In this document: in pieces, positions 1 through 7,808 of the stretch
How positions within the stretch are numbered: position 1 is the stretch's first letter
Layout of the letters: every line of letters begins with the position of its first letter
Assembly (NCBI RefSeq): GCF_030654605.1
Contig: NZ_JAURXB010000118.1
Coordinates: forward strand, 1 to 49,183
Direction of reading: 5' to 3'
DNA length: 49,183 nt
Source: Bradyrhizobium sp.
Lineage (GTDB): Bacteria; Pseudomonadota; Alphaproteobacteria; Rhizobiales; Xanthobacteraceae
The notes under the pieces: generated by a model
The model's database searches: none
What the model was told of the DNA's origin: nothing
What the model saw: only the letters and a program-made list of their open reading frames with translations
Made by a program: the position numbers and the translations under genes

Positions 1-1
1 C

Positions 2-181
2 GACCACGAAGCCGCGGCGCGCGTCGAACTGGTGCTGCCGGAAACCGGCGTCTGCAGCCGCGCGGATGCGCCCGGCGCAAGCCAGTGCTGCGGCGGACCG
101 GCGCCATCGGCTGTTGACGCCTGTTGCATCGACGACGCAAATGCCAGGCAACAAGGAAAAACCGGATGCGGCTGCGGCTAG
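2..181 (+). CDS. C-terminal end of a Cys-rich protein, possibly an ArsO-like flavoprotein (5' end outside window)
   Basis: An open frame enters from the left edge and stops with TAG at 179-181, giving the last 59 residues. The tail contains LPETGVC, then CCGGPAP, a CC pair and a final GCGCG, so nine cysteines crowd the C-terminus. Cys-rich tails of this type occur, from memory, on flavin-dependent oxidoreductases (ArsO-like) found beside transporters in arsenic or metal loci; the body of the protein is outside the window, so this assignment is weak. The stop lies 20 bases before the MFS transporter start, so the two are probably co-transcribed. The cysteine pairs suggest binding of a thiophilic metal or metalloid, which is inference. 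Confidence 0.5.
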   Translation, partial: DHEAAARVELVLPETGVCSRADAPGASQCCGGPAPSAVDACCIDDANARQQGKTGCGCG

Positions 182-201
182 CGCGGCCTGAACGGAGATA
201 G

Positions 202-1413
202 GTGAGCCAAATTTCGCTGGAGGGCCGATCCGTCATCGTCGCGATGTGCCTGGGGCAGCTCGGCAGCCTGCTTCCGCATGTCGTGGTACCGTCGGTTCTC
301 GCCGCGTTCCTGATACCGGAATGGCAGTTGAGCGGCGCACAGGCCGGCCTGCTGGCGGGCTCCGGCGCCGCCGGCTACATGCTGACCGTGCCGGTGCTGG
401 CGACGCTGACGGACCGGATCGACGCCCGCAAGATCCTGATCGCGGGTTCGGCGGTCAGCGCACTCGGTACCCTGCTGTTCGGGCTGTTCGCCACCGGCCT
501 CTGGTCGGGCGCGCTGTTCAACGCGATCGCCGGCATCGGCTTTGCCGGCGCCTATATGCCCGGCCTCAAGGCGCTGACCGACCGTCTCGCACCAGGCGAT
601 TCCTCCCGCGCCATCACGTTCTACACCTCCAGCTTCTCGTTCGGCGTCGGGCTGTCGTTTTTGGTCGCGCAACTAGTCGCGGACAGTTTTGGCTGGCGCA
701 GCGCGTTTTACGTGACGGCTCTCGGTCCGATCGTGATGCTGGGGGTCTGCCTGCTGTTGCGACCCGTCGCACCGAAGCCCGCGCAAGGGCGTTTGCTGGA
801 TTTCGCGCCGGTCTTCCGCAATACCAGAGCGATGGGATTCGTGCTCGGCTACGGCGCGCATTGTTTCGAGCTCTATGGCATCCGGACCTGGCTGGTCGCG
901 TTCTGGACGTTCGTCATCATCAGACACGGACAAACCTCCATCCTGACGCCTGTTGTCGTCAGCGTGGTGTTCTCGCTGCTGGCGATGCCCGCCAGCATTT
1001 TCGGCAATGAACTGGCGCTGAAGTTCGGCCGGCATCGCGCCATCACGGCCGTGATGCTGAGCTCCGCAGTCGTGGCGCTGCTGATTGGATGGTTTTCCGA
1101 CCAGTCGCCCTGGCTATTGCTGCCGCTGCTGCTGGCCTATGCGATCACCGTGCCGGCGGATTCCGGCGCTTTGACTTCGGGCATGTCGATGGCCGCGCAT
1201 CCCGACTATCGCGGCGCCACCATGGCGGCGCATTCCACCGTCGGATTCAGCCTGTCGGCACTCGGCGCCTGGGGCGTCGGCGTCGCACTCGACCTCGCCG
1301 GCGGGCCGCTCAGCGCCACCGCCTGGATGGCCGCGTTTGCGGTTCTGGCGGCCGGCATTCTGCTCGGCCCGGTGGCGCTCTATTGGTCCCGAAGCGCAGC
1401 AGCACGGTCATGA
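202..1413 (+). CDS. MFS transporter
   Basis: A 403-residue protein made almost entirely of hydrophobic segments separated by short polar loops, consistent with about 12 transmembrane helices of the major facilitator superfamily. After helix 2 there is the typical loop-2/3 motif region (TLTDRIDARK), with the acidic and basic residues expected there; a weaker equivalent (ALKFGRHR) sits in the second half. It starts with GTG at 202, preceded by GGAG at 194-197. It acts in the inner membrane as a secondary transporter; the substrate cannot be read from sequence. Its position 20 bases after a Cys-rich protein makes metalloid or metal-linked export one possibility, but cyanate/nitroimidazole-type or other substrates are equally open. 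Confidence 0.85.
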   Translation: MSQISLEGRSVIVAMCLGQLGSLLPHVVVPSVLAAFLIPEWQLSGAQAGLLAGSGAAGYMLTVPVLATLTDRIDARKILIAGSAVSALGTLLFGLFATGLWSGALFNAIAGIGFAGAYMPGLKALTDRLAPGDSSRAITFYTSSFSFGVGLSFLVAQLVADSFGWRSAFYVTALGPIVMLGVCLLLRPVAPKPAQGRLLDFAPVFRNTRAMGFVLGYGAHCFELYGIRTWLVAFWTFVIIRHGQTSILTPVVVSVVFSLLAMPASIFGNELALKFGRHRAITAVMLSSAVVALLIGWFSDQSPWLLLPLLLAYAITVPADSGALTSGMSMAAHPDYRGATMAAHSTVGFSLSALGAWGVGVALDLAGGPLSATAWMAAFAVLAAGILLGPVALYWSRSAAARS

Positions 1414-1495
1414 GCCCGCGGCAGCCGGCGGCGTGCCAACGATCCCGCGATAGTTGACCCTTCCAATTGCGCGCCGTTTCGCGCAAAACCACCGC

Positions 1496-1681
1496 ATGGA
1501 AAACGACACCGGCCCGGCAGCCACGCCAAGAAGTCTCGTGCGGTGGGCGATCACCCCGCCGCAATCCTATGCGGTTTATTTCCTCGCCCTCGTGCTGGTG
1601 GCGGGACTGTCGTTTTACGCCGGCTCGCTGAAGCCGAAGACGGCCGTCGGCGGGCCTCCAGTGTCCGCCCCGCGCAACTGA
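1496..1681 (+). CDS. Small single-pass membrane protein, unknown function
   Basis: This 61-residue product has one clear membrane segment at about residues 24-42 (AVYFLALVLVAGLSFYAGS) between a polar N-terminus and a short Lys/Pro-rich tail. An upstream in-frame TTG/ATG-like start at 1454 would add 14 residues, but the ATG at 1496 gives a more natural N-terminus (MENDTGP). It lies 83 bases after the MFS gene and 15 bases before the RidA-like gene, on the same strand. I do not recognise the family. The compact size, in-frame hydrophobic stretch and tight spacing to the next gene support a real gene. Confidence 0.6.
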   Translation: MENDTGPAATPRSLVRWAITPPQSYAVYFLALVLVAGLSFYAGSLKPKTAVGGPPVSAPRN

Positions 1682-1696
1682 AGTTCGGATCATGCC

Positions 1697-2113
1697 ATGA
1701 CCCGCGACGCCGCAGCTTCGATCGTCCGCATCAACCCGCCCGAACTCGGCACGCCGCCCGGCTATTCGCAGGTGGTCGAAGTCAGCGCCGGCAGGATCAT
1801 CTTCATATCGGGCCAGACCGCGCTCGACCGCGACGGCAATGTGGTGGGCAAACATGATTTCGCCGCCCAGGCCGAACAGGTGTTCGGCAACCTCGCGGTG
1901 GCCCTGCAAGCGCGCGGATGCACCGCGGCCAATCTGGTCAAGCTGACGGTGTTCCTCACCGACATGGACAATCTCGCAACCTATCGCGAGGCGCGAAACC
2001 GGTTCTTCGCGACCGTCACGCCGCCGGCCGCGCCCGCGGTGACGCTGGTCGAGGTCTCAAAACTGTACGGTGCGGATTTCATGATCGAGATCGAGGCAAT
2101 TGCAGCGGCGTAA
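1697..2113 (+). CDS. RidA/YjgF/UK114-family protein
   Basis: A 138-residue protein with the Rid fold signature: an N-terminal strand region (VVEVSAGRIIFISGQTALD), a central segment like the usual QxxQVFxNL, and a C-terminal MIEIEAIAAA strand. Canonical RidA hydrolyses reactive enamine/imine intermediates released by PLP enzymes such as threonine dehydratase, using an arginine just before the VEVxxL segment. Here that stretch reads PAAPAVTLVEVSKL and the arginine is missing, which matches the Rid subgroups without imine deaminase activity. The ATG at 1697 follows the small membrane-protein gene by 15 bases. It is a cytosolic protein, expected to be trimeric. The family is certain; the activity is not. 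Confidence 0.88.
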   Translation: MTRDAAASIVRINPPELGTPPGYSQVVEVSAGRIIFISGQTALDRDGNVVGKHDFAAQAEQVFGNLAVALQARGCTAANLVKLTVFLTDMDNLATYREARNRFFATVTPPAAPAVTLVEVSKLYGADFMIEIEAIAAA

Positions 2114-2163
2114 ATCTCGCGAATCGATCTAGGCTGGGCGGACATACATCATCCGGTGTTCAG

Positions 2164-2610
2164 ATGCCCGTTGCCAGGCTCGCCCGAACCGCCGATCTTG
2201 CTTCGTTGCTCGATCTGTATCGGGTCTCGGAGGTCAGTTCCCCTGCCGAGCCGATCGAACGGGCCGAACAGATCTGGCGGGAAATGCTGTCTGACCGCAG
2301 CGTCGCGGTTTTCGTTTCCGCTGATAACGCCCAGATCGTTGCAAGCTGCATGCTGATATCAGCGCCAAATCTGCTGCGCGCCGGACGGCGACACGGCTTT
2401 CTCGAAAATGTCGTCACTCATCCCGCCTTTCAGGGGCAAGGTCATGGACGCGCCGTGGTCGGCGCCGCCCTCGCGGAAGCATGGACCCGGGACTGTCACC
2501 ACGTCCTGATGCAGAGCGGCCGGCAAGACCCGCGCGTGCATCGCTTCTATCAGCGCTGCGGTTTCGAGCCGGGACTCAGGATCGGCTACGTCGCGCGCCG
2601 GCCGGCCTGA
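2164..2610 (+). CDS. GNAT-family N-acetyltransferase
   Basis: A 148-residue single-domain GNAT protein. The acetyl-CoA pyrophosphate-binding motif A is clear: VVTHPAFQGQGHGRAVVGAA, where QGQGHG is the R/QxxGxG/A signature. It is followed by the motif B region HHVLMQSGRQDPRVHRFYQR, ending in the typical FYxxxGF-like CGFEPG. The frame is open further upstream to 1918, but that part overlaps ridA out of frame, so the ATG at 2164 (MPVARLART) is chosen. GNAT enzymes transfer acetyl from acetyl-CoA to an amine; the acceptor cannot be predicted. It lies 50 bases after the Rid gene on the same strand. Confidence 0.87.
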   Translation: MPVARLARTADLASLLDLYRVSEVSSPAEPIERAEQIWREMLSDRSVAVFVSADNAQIVASCMLISAPNLLRAGRRHGFLENVVTHPAFQGQGHGRAVVGAALAEAWTRDCHHVLMQSGRQDPRVHRFYQRCGFEPGLRIGYVARRPA

Positions 2611-2711
2611 CGGGCCAAGCGCACCCTACCCCGCAAATTTGAGTTCCGGACGCCGGAACAAATTGCGCCCTGCGGCTTAGTAATCCCAAGCCGTTGCGCT
2701 GGAGATTGCCG

Positions 2712-3098
2712 ATGCAAAAACCTTGGCCAAGAACTGGCTTGAAGATACCTTATGGGGCGGATCAGACCGTCTACCTCGTCGTCGACCGGGTGAGTCGGCA
2801 GGGCGCCGTGTACTGCGAAATCGAGATCGAGCGGACCGACATCGAAACCATCGTCGCCGACCTCCTCGCCGGACAATTTAACGACCCCGTCCGCGTCACC
2901 GCCTTCAACACCCTCGAACATTGGTCACACGACATCTCCAGCGATATCGCCACCGAAATCCAGACCCGTTGCGACATCGAGGGCGCCGCCGTGCCCGGGC
3001 ATGTCGAGGACTTCGTTCACGAGCACACCAATTCAGTCCTGCGGCAACCGTCGTTTCGCCGGCCCGGTCACTCACCGGCAAGCCGCGCGGCAAGGTAA
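2712..3098 (+). CDS. Conserved hypothetical protein (128 aa)
   Basis: The product is a soluble protein with a well-formed core (KIPYGADQTVYLVVDRV, then a Glu-rich strand and FNTLEHWSHDISSDIATEI). From memory, very similar proteins starting MQKPWPxTGLKIPYGADQT are common in Bradyrhizobium, which supports the ATG at 2712 rather than the upstream frame start at 2694; GGAG lies about 10 bases before it. No enzymatic motif is visible. The last 25 residues (after EDFVHEHTN) are Arg/Ser/Pro-rich and look less like a folded end than the rest, so a frameshift near 3030 altering the C-terminus is possible. Function unknown. Confidence 0.7.
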   Translation: MQKPWPRTGLKIPYGADQTVYLVVDRVSRQGAVYCEIEIERTDIETIVADLLAGQFNDPVRVTAFNTLEHWSHDISSDIATEIQTRCDIEGAAVPGHVEDFVHEHTNSVLRQPSFRRPGHSPASRAAR

Positions 3099-3240
3099 TC
3101 GGTGCGGCGCTGGCCTGCGGCCAGCGATAGCCGAGTTTCCCCCGAGATGCGGAGCGTTCGCGGCTGGATCGCACCCCTGTCTATGGCATCTTGCCTGGCG
3201 GCATCGCGCAGGCATACTTGCCCGGGGAAACGATCTTGCC

Positions 3241-3591
3241 ATGGCCTACTTCATCATCAAAATCCTGTTGTCAGGCATCATCATTGCCGCCGTGTCCGAA
3301 ATCGCAAAGCGCAGCCCGGCCTTCGGTGCGCTGGTCGTTTCCCTGCCGCTGGTGTCGCTGCTGGGGATTCTCTGGCTTTGGCGCGACACCAGGGATATCG
3401 AGCGCATTGCCGGTCATGCGGAAGCGACCTTCTGGTATGTGCTGCCTTCGCTGCCCATGTTCCTCGTGATGCCGGCAATGCTTCGCGCGGGCGTAGGCTT
3501 TTGGCTTTCGCTGGGCGCAAGCTGCGCACTGACCGTCGTGCTGTATTTCATCACGGCCTGGGCGCTCTCGAAGTTCGGGATCAATTTGTAA
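3241..3591 (+). CDS. DUF3147-family small membrane protein
   Basis: This 116-residue protein has four predicted membrane helices, separated by a short cytoplasmic loop (LWRDTRDIERIAGHAEATF). The pattern ALVVSLPLVSLLGILWLWRD followed by FWYVLPSLPMFLVMPAML matches DUF3147 proteins as I know them. The frame is open upstream to 3001 without a plausible protein, so the ATG at 3241 is taken. It is an inner-membrane protein of unknown function. It stands alone between the preceding hypothetical gene and the chromate operon, with 172 bases to the next start. Confidence 0.8.
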   Translation: MAYFIIKILLSGIIIAAVSEIAKRSPAFGALVVSLPLVSLLGILWLWRDTRDIERIAGHAEATFWYVLPSLPMFLVMPAMLRAGVGFWLSLGASCALTVVLYFITAWALSKFGINL

Positions 3592-3763
3592 CCCGCAGCG
3601 CTTCGCGGCCCGCGAGCGGGTCATATCGGCGATCCACCCGCGGTCCGCGCATTGACAGCCGCCGCCGGTTCGCTTATTTCCGAACCCATGGGGATTTTTG
3701 CGATCTCCCCACGAGGCGTCATGCCCAAGTATCGCGTCCCGTATCTCTCACGAGGGCGCATTC

Positions 3764-4582
3764 ATGTCATCCTTCACAACGATATCTGCTGACAAACTTG
3801 CTCGCCTGATCGGCACGGCGAGTACCCCTGCCTTGATCGACGTCCGCACCGACGAGGATTTTGCCGCCGATCCCAGGCTGATTCCTGGCGCGGTGCGGCG
3901 CAATCATCAGGAGGCCGCCGATTGGGGCGAGGAATTTTTGGGCCGTCCGGCCATCGTGGTCTGCCTGCGCGGCCAGAAGCTCGCGGAGGGCACCGCTGCC
4001 TGGCTCAGACATGTTCATGTCGAAGCCGAAGCGCTGGAGGGCGGCTTTGAAGGCTGGAAGGCCGCCAAGCTGCCGCTGGTGCCGGCGCAAAAACTCCCCG
4101 CACGCGATGCGAAAGGGCGCACCGTCTGGGTCACCCGGGCGCGACCGAAGATCGACCGCATCGCCTGCCCCTGGCTGATCCGCCGGTTCGTCGATCCGAA
4201 CGCCGTGTTTCTGTTCGTGGCGCCTGCCGAGGTGGTCGCGGTCGGCGAGCGCTTCAACGCCATCCCGTTCGATATCGAGAACGTGTTCTGGAGCCATCGC
4301 GGCGAACTCTGCACCTTCGACGTCATGGTGGAGGAGTTCGGCCTCGCAACCCCGCCCTTGTTGCGGCTGGCGACCATGGTGCGTGCCGCGGATACCGGCA
4401 GGCTCGATCTGTCGCCGGAAGCGCCGGGATTGCTGGCGGCATCGCTCGGGCTGTCCCGGATGTATGATGACGATCTCGAACAACTCGAGGCGGGCATCGT
4501 GCTGTACGATGCGTTCTACCGCTGGTGCCGGGATGCATCGGGCGAAACCCATAACTGGCCCACCAAGAAGGCGACGCCATGA
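3764..4582 (+). CDS. chrB: Rhodanese-ChrB fusion protein, chromate resistance
   Basis: A 272-residue two-domain protein. Residues 1-105 form a rhodanese-like domain (LIDVRTDEDF, then VVCLRGQKLA with the candidate catalytic Cys67, then LEGGFEGW). Residues 119-265 match the ChrB C-terminal domain (TVWVTRARPKIDRIACPWLI, including Cys135, then FDVMVEEFGL). ChrB proteins sense or support resistance to chromate and usually sit next to ChrA. The start at 3764 has GAGGG eight bases upstream; the longer frame to 3698 gives no sensible N-terminus. Its stop overlaps the chrA start by four bases (ATGA), implying translational coupling. Whether the rhodanese half transfers sulfur or only binds an anion is unknown. 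Confidence 0.85.
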   Translation: MSSFTTISADKLARLIGTASTPALIDVRTDEDFAADPRLIPGAVRRNHQEAADWGEEFLGRPAIVVCLRGQKLAEGTAAWLRHVHVEAEALEGGFEGWKAAKLPLVPAQKLPARDAKGRTVWVTRARPKIDRIACPWLIRRFVDPNAVFLFVAPAEVVAVGERFNAIPFDIENVFWSHRGELCTFDVMVEEFGLATPPLLRLATMVRAADTGRLDLSPEAPGLLAASLGLSRMYDDDLEQLEAGIVLYDAFYRWCRDASGETHNWPTKKATP

Positions 4583-5973
4583 GCGATATTGCTGCGAATG
4601 AGAAAACCACCGGAGCGGATGTCGGCCATGGCATCAGCTTCGGTGAAGCCTTTCGGGTCTGGTTGCGGGTCGCCGTCCTGAGTTTCGGCGGTCCGGCCGG
4701 GCAGATCGCGGTGATGCATCGCATCCTGGTCGAGGAGAAGAACTGGATTTCCGAAAGCCGGTTCCTGCACGCGCTGAATTATTGCATGCTGCTGCCCGGA
4801 CCGGAGGCGCAGCAGCTCGCCACCTATATCGGCTGGCTGTTGCACCGCACCGCCGGCGGCATCATGGCCGGCGGCCTGTTCATTCTCCCGGGCATCATCG
4901 CCATCATGGGGTTGAGCTATATCTATGCCGCCTTCGGCAAGGTCGGGATCGTCGAGGCGCTGTTCTTCGGGCTGAAGGCCGCGGTGCTGGCGATCGTGAT
5001 CCAGGCCGTGGTCCGCGTCGGCAAGCGCGCACTCCGCAACCGGATCATGATCGCGCTGGCGGCCATCGCCTTCATTGCAATCTTCTTCTTCAACGTACCG
5101 TTCCCGATCATCATCATCGTCGCCAGTGTGATCGGATTTTTCGGCGCCAGAAGCGGACGCAGCGAGTTTGCCGCGGTCGAGCACGGCGGCGGCAAGAAGG
5201 CCGCGGCGGTCGACAGCATGCTCGGCGACGCCGTCCCCGACCATGTCCGCGCCAGCGTTCCCCGCGCGCTGAAAGTCGGCGCGGTCTGGCTGACGCTGTG
5301 GCTGGTGCCGGTCGCCGCCCTGCTGATCGCGTTCGGCCAGGCCAATGTGTTCAGCCAGATCGCGCTGTTCTTCAGCAAGATGGCGATGGTGACGTTCGGC
5401 GGCGCCTATGCGGTGCTGGCCTATGTCGCGCAACAGGCGGTCGAGCATTACCGCTGGCTTGGGCCGGGCGAGATGCTCGATGGTTTGGGCATGGCCGAGA
5501 CCACGCCCGGTCCATTGATCATGGTGCTGCAGTTCGTCGGCTTCATGGCCGCCTTCCGCGATCCCGGCACATTGTCGCCGATGCTGGCGGGCACGCTCGG
5601 CGGATTGCTGGCGACCTGGGTCACCTTCACGCCCTGCTTCCTCTGGATCTTTCTCGGCGCGCCCTTTGTCGAAACCTTGCGCGGCAACAAGGGCCTCGCC
5701 GGCGCGCTCGGCGCGATCACCGCCGCCGTGGTCGGCGTGATCCTCAACCTGTCGATCTGGTTCGCGCTGCACACCGTGTTCCGGCAGACCACACCCATAC
5801 GATCGTTCGGGCTGTCGTTCGATATGCCGGTGTGGTCGAGTGTCGATTTTGCGGCGCTGGCTTTGGCGATCGCCGCGGCGACCGCGATCTTCCGCTTCAA
5901 CATGGGTATGCTGACGGTGCTGGCGGGCTCGTGTGCCGCCGGCGTGTTGTTGCGGCTGGCGGGGGTGATCTAG
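4579..5973 (+). CDS. chrA: Chromate transporter ChrA (CHR family)
   Basis: A 464-residue inner-membrane protein of the long-chain CHR family, built from two homologous halves. The N-terminal half carries FGGPAGQIAVMHR and the motif LPGPEAQQLATYIGW; the C-terminal half carries the paired versions VTFGGAYAVLAYV and MAETTPGPLIMVLQFVGF. About 10-12 hydrophobic segments are visible, with a charged linker near residues 190-230. ChrA exports chromate and lowers cytoplasmic Cr(VI). The length is at the upper end for the family (about 400-450). Its start codon overlaps the ChrB-like stop by four bases, so the two form one operon. Confidence 0.95.
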   Translation: MSDIAANEKTTGADVGHGISFGEAFRVWLRVAVLSFGGPAGQIAVMHRILVEEKNWISESRFLHALNYCMLLPGPEAQQLATYIGWLLHRTAGGIMAGGLFILPGIIAIMGLSYIYAAFGKVGIVEALFFGLKAAVLAIVIQAVVRVGKRALRNRIMIALAAIAFIAIFFFNVPFPIIIIVASVIGFFGARSGRSEFAAVEHGGGKKAAAVDSMLGDAVPDHVRASVPRALKVGAVWLTLWLVPVAALLIAFGQANVFSQIALFFSKMAMVTFGGAYAVLAYVAQQAVEHYRWLGPGEMLDGLGMAETTPGPLIMVLQFVGFMAAFRDPGTLSPMLAGTLGGLLATWVTFTPCFLWIFLGAPFVETLRGNKGLAGALGAITAAVVGVILNLSIWFALHTVFRQTTPIRSFGLSFDMPVWSSVDFAALALAIAAATAIFRFNMGMLTVLAGSCAAGVLLRLAGVI

Positions 5974-6054
5974 CCATCGCGCAGGCACTTGCTGCAGATC
6001 AAATGGGTCGTCGCCGGCGCAGCTATCCTGCCGCAGATAATCAGGGGCTGCACC

Positions 6055-6693
6055 ATGTTGCCGTTTACGCAGGAGCAATTTCTCGCGGTATTCGTCAGTT
6101 ACAATCGAGCGATCTGGCCGGTTCAGTTCGGGATGTATCAGCTCGGCGGCCTCGCGGTCGCGCTGCTGTTCTGGAAGCCAAAGGGAGCGGATCGCATGAT
6201 TGCCGGCATCCTGGCGGCGATGTGGCTATGGACCGGTATCGCCTATCACGCGCTGTTCTTCTCGGCGATCAACAAGGCGGCGTATCTGTTCGCTGCATTA
6301 TTCGTGATCCAGGGCGGCTACCTGATCTATGCCGGCGTGTATCGCGGCCGGATCCAATTCGGCGTCCGTTCCGGTTCGGCAAGCTGGGTCGGTATCGCGC
6401 TGATCGCCTATGCGGCGATCGTCTATCCCATAATCAGCATAGCGAGGGGCCACCCTTATCCCGCGATGCCGGTGTTCGGAGTCACACCGTGCCCGGTGAC
6501 GATCTTCACCTTCGGACTGCTGCTGTTGGCTGCCCCGCCGCTGTCGCGCTGGCTCCTTGTCATTCCCTTTGTCTGGTCGCTGATCGGCGGCAGCGCCGCG
6601 ATTCTTCTCAACGTACCCCAGGACTGGCTGCTGCTCGCAAGCGGCTTCATCGCGGTACCGCTGATCGTGTTCGGAAATCGGCGGGCCGCCTGA
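6055..6693 (+). CDS. DUF6064-type membrane protein
   Basis: A 212-residue protein with about six hydrophobic helices and few charged residues. The N-terminus MLPFTQEQFLAVFVSYNRAI and the motif PVFGVTPCPVTIFTFGLLLL agree with DUF6064 proteins as I recall them. The frame is open upstream to 5989, but the ATG at 6055 gives the family-type N-terminus. It follows chrA by 81 bases on the same strand and may be read through from the chromate operon; no function for the family is established to my knowledge. Inner-membrane location is inferred from composition. Confidence 0.75.
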   Translation: MLPFTQEQFLAVFVSYNRAIWPVQFGMYQLGGLAVALLFWKPKGADRMIAGILAAMWLWTGIAYHALFFSAINKAAYLFAALFVIQGGYLIYAGVYRGRIQFGVRSGSASWVGIALIAYAAIVYPIISIARGHPYPAMPVFGVTPCPVTIFTFGLLLLAAPPLSRWLLVIPFVWSLIGGSAAILLNVPQDWLLLASGFIAVPLIVFGNRRAA

Positions 6694-6710
6694 GATCGCC
6701 AACATCGCTC

Positions 6711-7640
6711 CTACACCACCTCCGCCGGCGCCAGTTTGCAGGCATCCGTGCCGGCCTCGATCTGCAGCGTGGCGTGATCGATGTTGAAGCGGTGCGAAAG
6801 CTCCGCGCAAACGTCATGCAGGAATGAATCGTCGCTGCCGCCGGGCCGCACCAGATGCGCGGTCAGCGCGGTTTCGTTGGTGCTCATGGCCCAGACATGG
6901 AGGTCGTGCACCTCGGTGACGCCGTCGAGCTGCCCGAAATAGTCCCTCACCTCCGCAAGCTCGATGCCTCTGGGCACGCCGTCGAGCGCGAGATTGACGC
7001 TATCGCGGGCGAGGCCCCAGCTGCTTGCGAGCACGACGGCGGCGATGACGAGACTGATGGCGGGATCGACCCACAGCCATCCCGTCAGCATGATCGCAAG
7101 CGCCGCGACCACCACACCGGCGGAAACGCCGGCGTCCGCCGCCATGTGCAGATAGGCGCCGCGGATGTTGAGATCGCCCTCCCGGCCCCGCATGAACAGC
7201 AGCGCGGTGGTGCCGTTGATGGCGATGCCGAGCGCGGCCACCCACACGACGGTCCAGCCCGCCACCTCGGCCGGCTGCCTGATCCGGTCGATGGCCTCGA
7301 CGGCGATGGCGCCGACCGCGATCAGCAGCAGGCCGGCATTGGCCAGCGCCGCGAGGATCGAGGCCCGCCGGTAGCCATAGGTGTGCCGCTCGGTCGGTCG
7401 CCGCCGCGCCAGCCATCCCGCGGCCCATGCCAGCACCAGCGCGATCACATCGGAAAAATTGTGAACCGCATCCGAAATCAGCGCCAGCGAGTTGGCGGCA
7501 TAGCCGAACACCAGCTCGGCCGCGACGAACGCGGTATTGAGCGCAATGCCGACGGCGAACGCGAAGCCGAAATTATCCGGCGCGTGGCTGTGCCCGGCAT
7601 GGCTATGCTCGTGCGAGTGATGATCGTGGTGATGGGCCAT
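6711..7640 (-). CDS. Cation diffusion facilitator (CDF) metal exporter
   Basis: This 309-residue protein starts with a His/Asp-rich tract (MAHHHDHHSHEHSHAGHSH), followed by six membrane helices and a cytoplasmic C-terminal domain. Metal-site residues in helices 2 and 5 are visible as SDAVHNFSD and HMAADAG, the zinc-type HxxxD/DxxxD arrangement of ZitB/CzcD members. The C-terminal domain contains LHVWAMSTNETALTAHLV, characteristic of Zn-CDF proteins. CDF exporters move Zn2+ (also Co2+ or Cd2+) out of the cytoplasm in exchange for protons. It is convergent with the DUF6064 gene, 17 bases apart, so the two share a very short 3' gap. Confidence 0.93.
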   Translation of the reverse strand: MAHHHDHHSHEHSHAGHSHAPDNFGFAFAVGIALNTAFVAAELVFGYAANSLALISDAVHNFSDVIALVLAWAAGWLARRRPTERHTYGYRRASILAALANAGLLLIAVGAIAVEAIDRIRQPAEVAGWTVVWVAALGIAINGTTALLFMRGREGDLNIRGAYLHMAADAGVSAGVVVAALAIMLTGWLWVDPAISLVIAAVVLASSWGLARDSVNLALDGVPRGIELAEVRDYFGQLDGVTEVHDLHVWAMSTNETALTAHLVRPGGSDDSFLHDVCAELSHRFNIDHATLQIEAGTDACKLAPAEVV

Positions 7641-7688
7641 GAGACGATTATAGCGCGCGTGAACTGGCGAATACTATTACGGCACTTC

Positions 7689-7807
7689 GTCGTCCCTGCG
7701 AACGCGGGGACCCATAACCACAGGCCGTCGTGTTGTGCACACTCGTAGACATACCGTCCTAAACGAGAGGACAACGCGGTATGGGTCCCTGCGTTCGCAG
7801 GGACGAC
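7689..7807. repeat. Palindromic repeat, family A (copy 1)
   Basis: A 119-base element bounded by 28-base inverted arms at 7689-7716 and 7780-7807, differing at one position; each arm contains its own small palindrome (GTCCCTGCGAACGC...). The second copy is at 10115-10231, so two copies bracket parC. This copy ends one base from the parC stop codon. No open frame is supported in it. Confidence 0.9.
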
Positions 7808-7808
7808 A

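Noticed and set aside
4782..6827. 681-codon plus-strand frame across chrA and the DUF6064 gene
   Set aside because: It is the out-of-frame reading of chrA and its neighbour, rich in Arg and Ala as expected for a GC-rich shadow, and has no motif.
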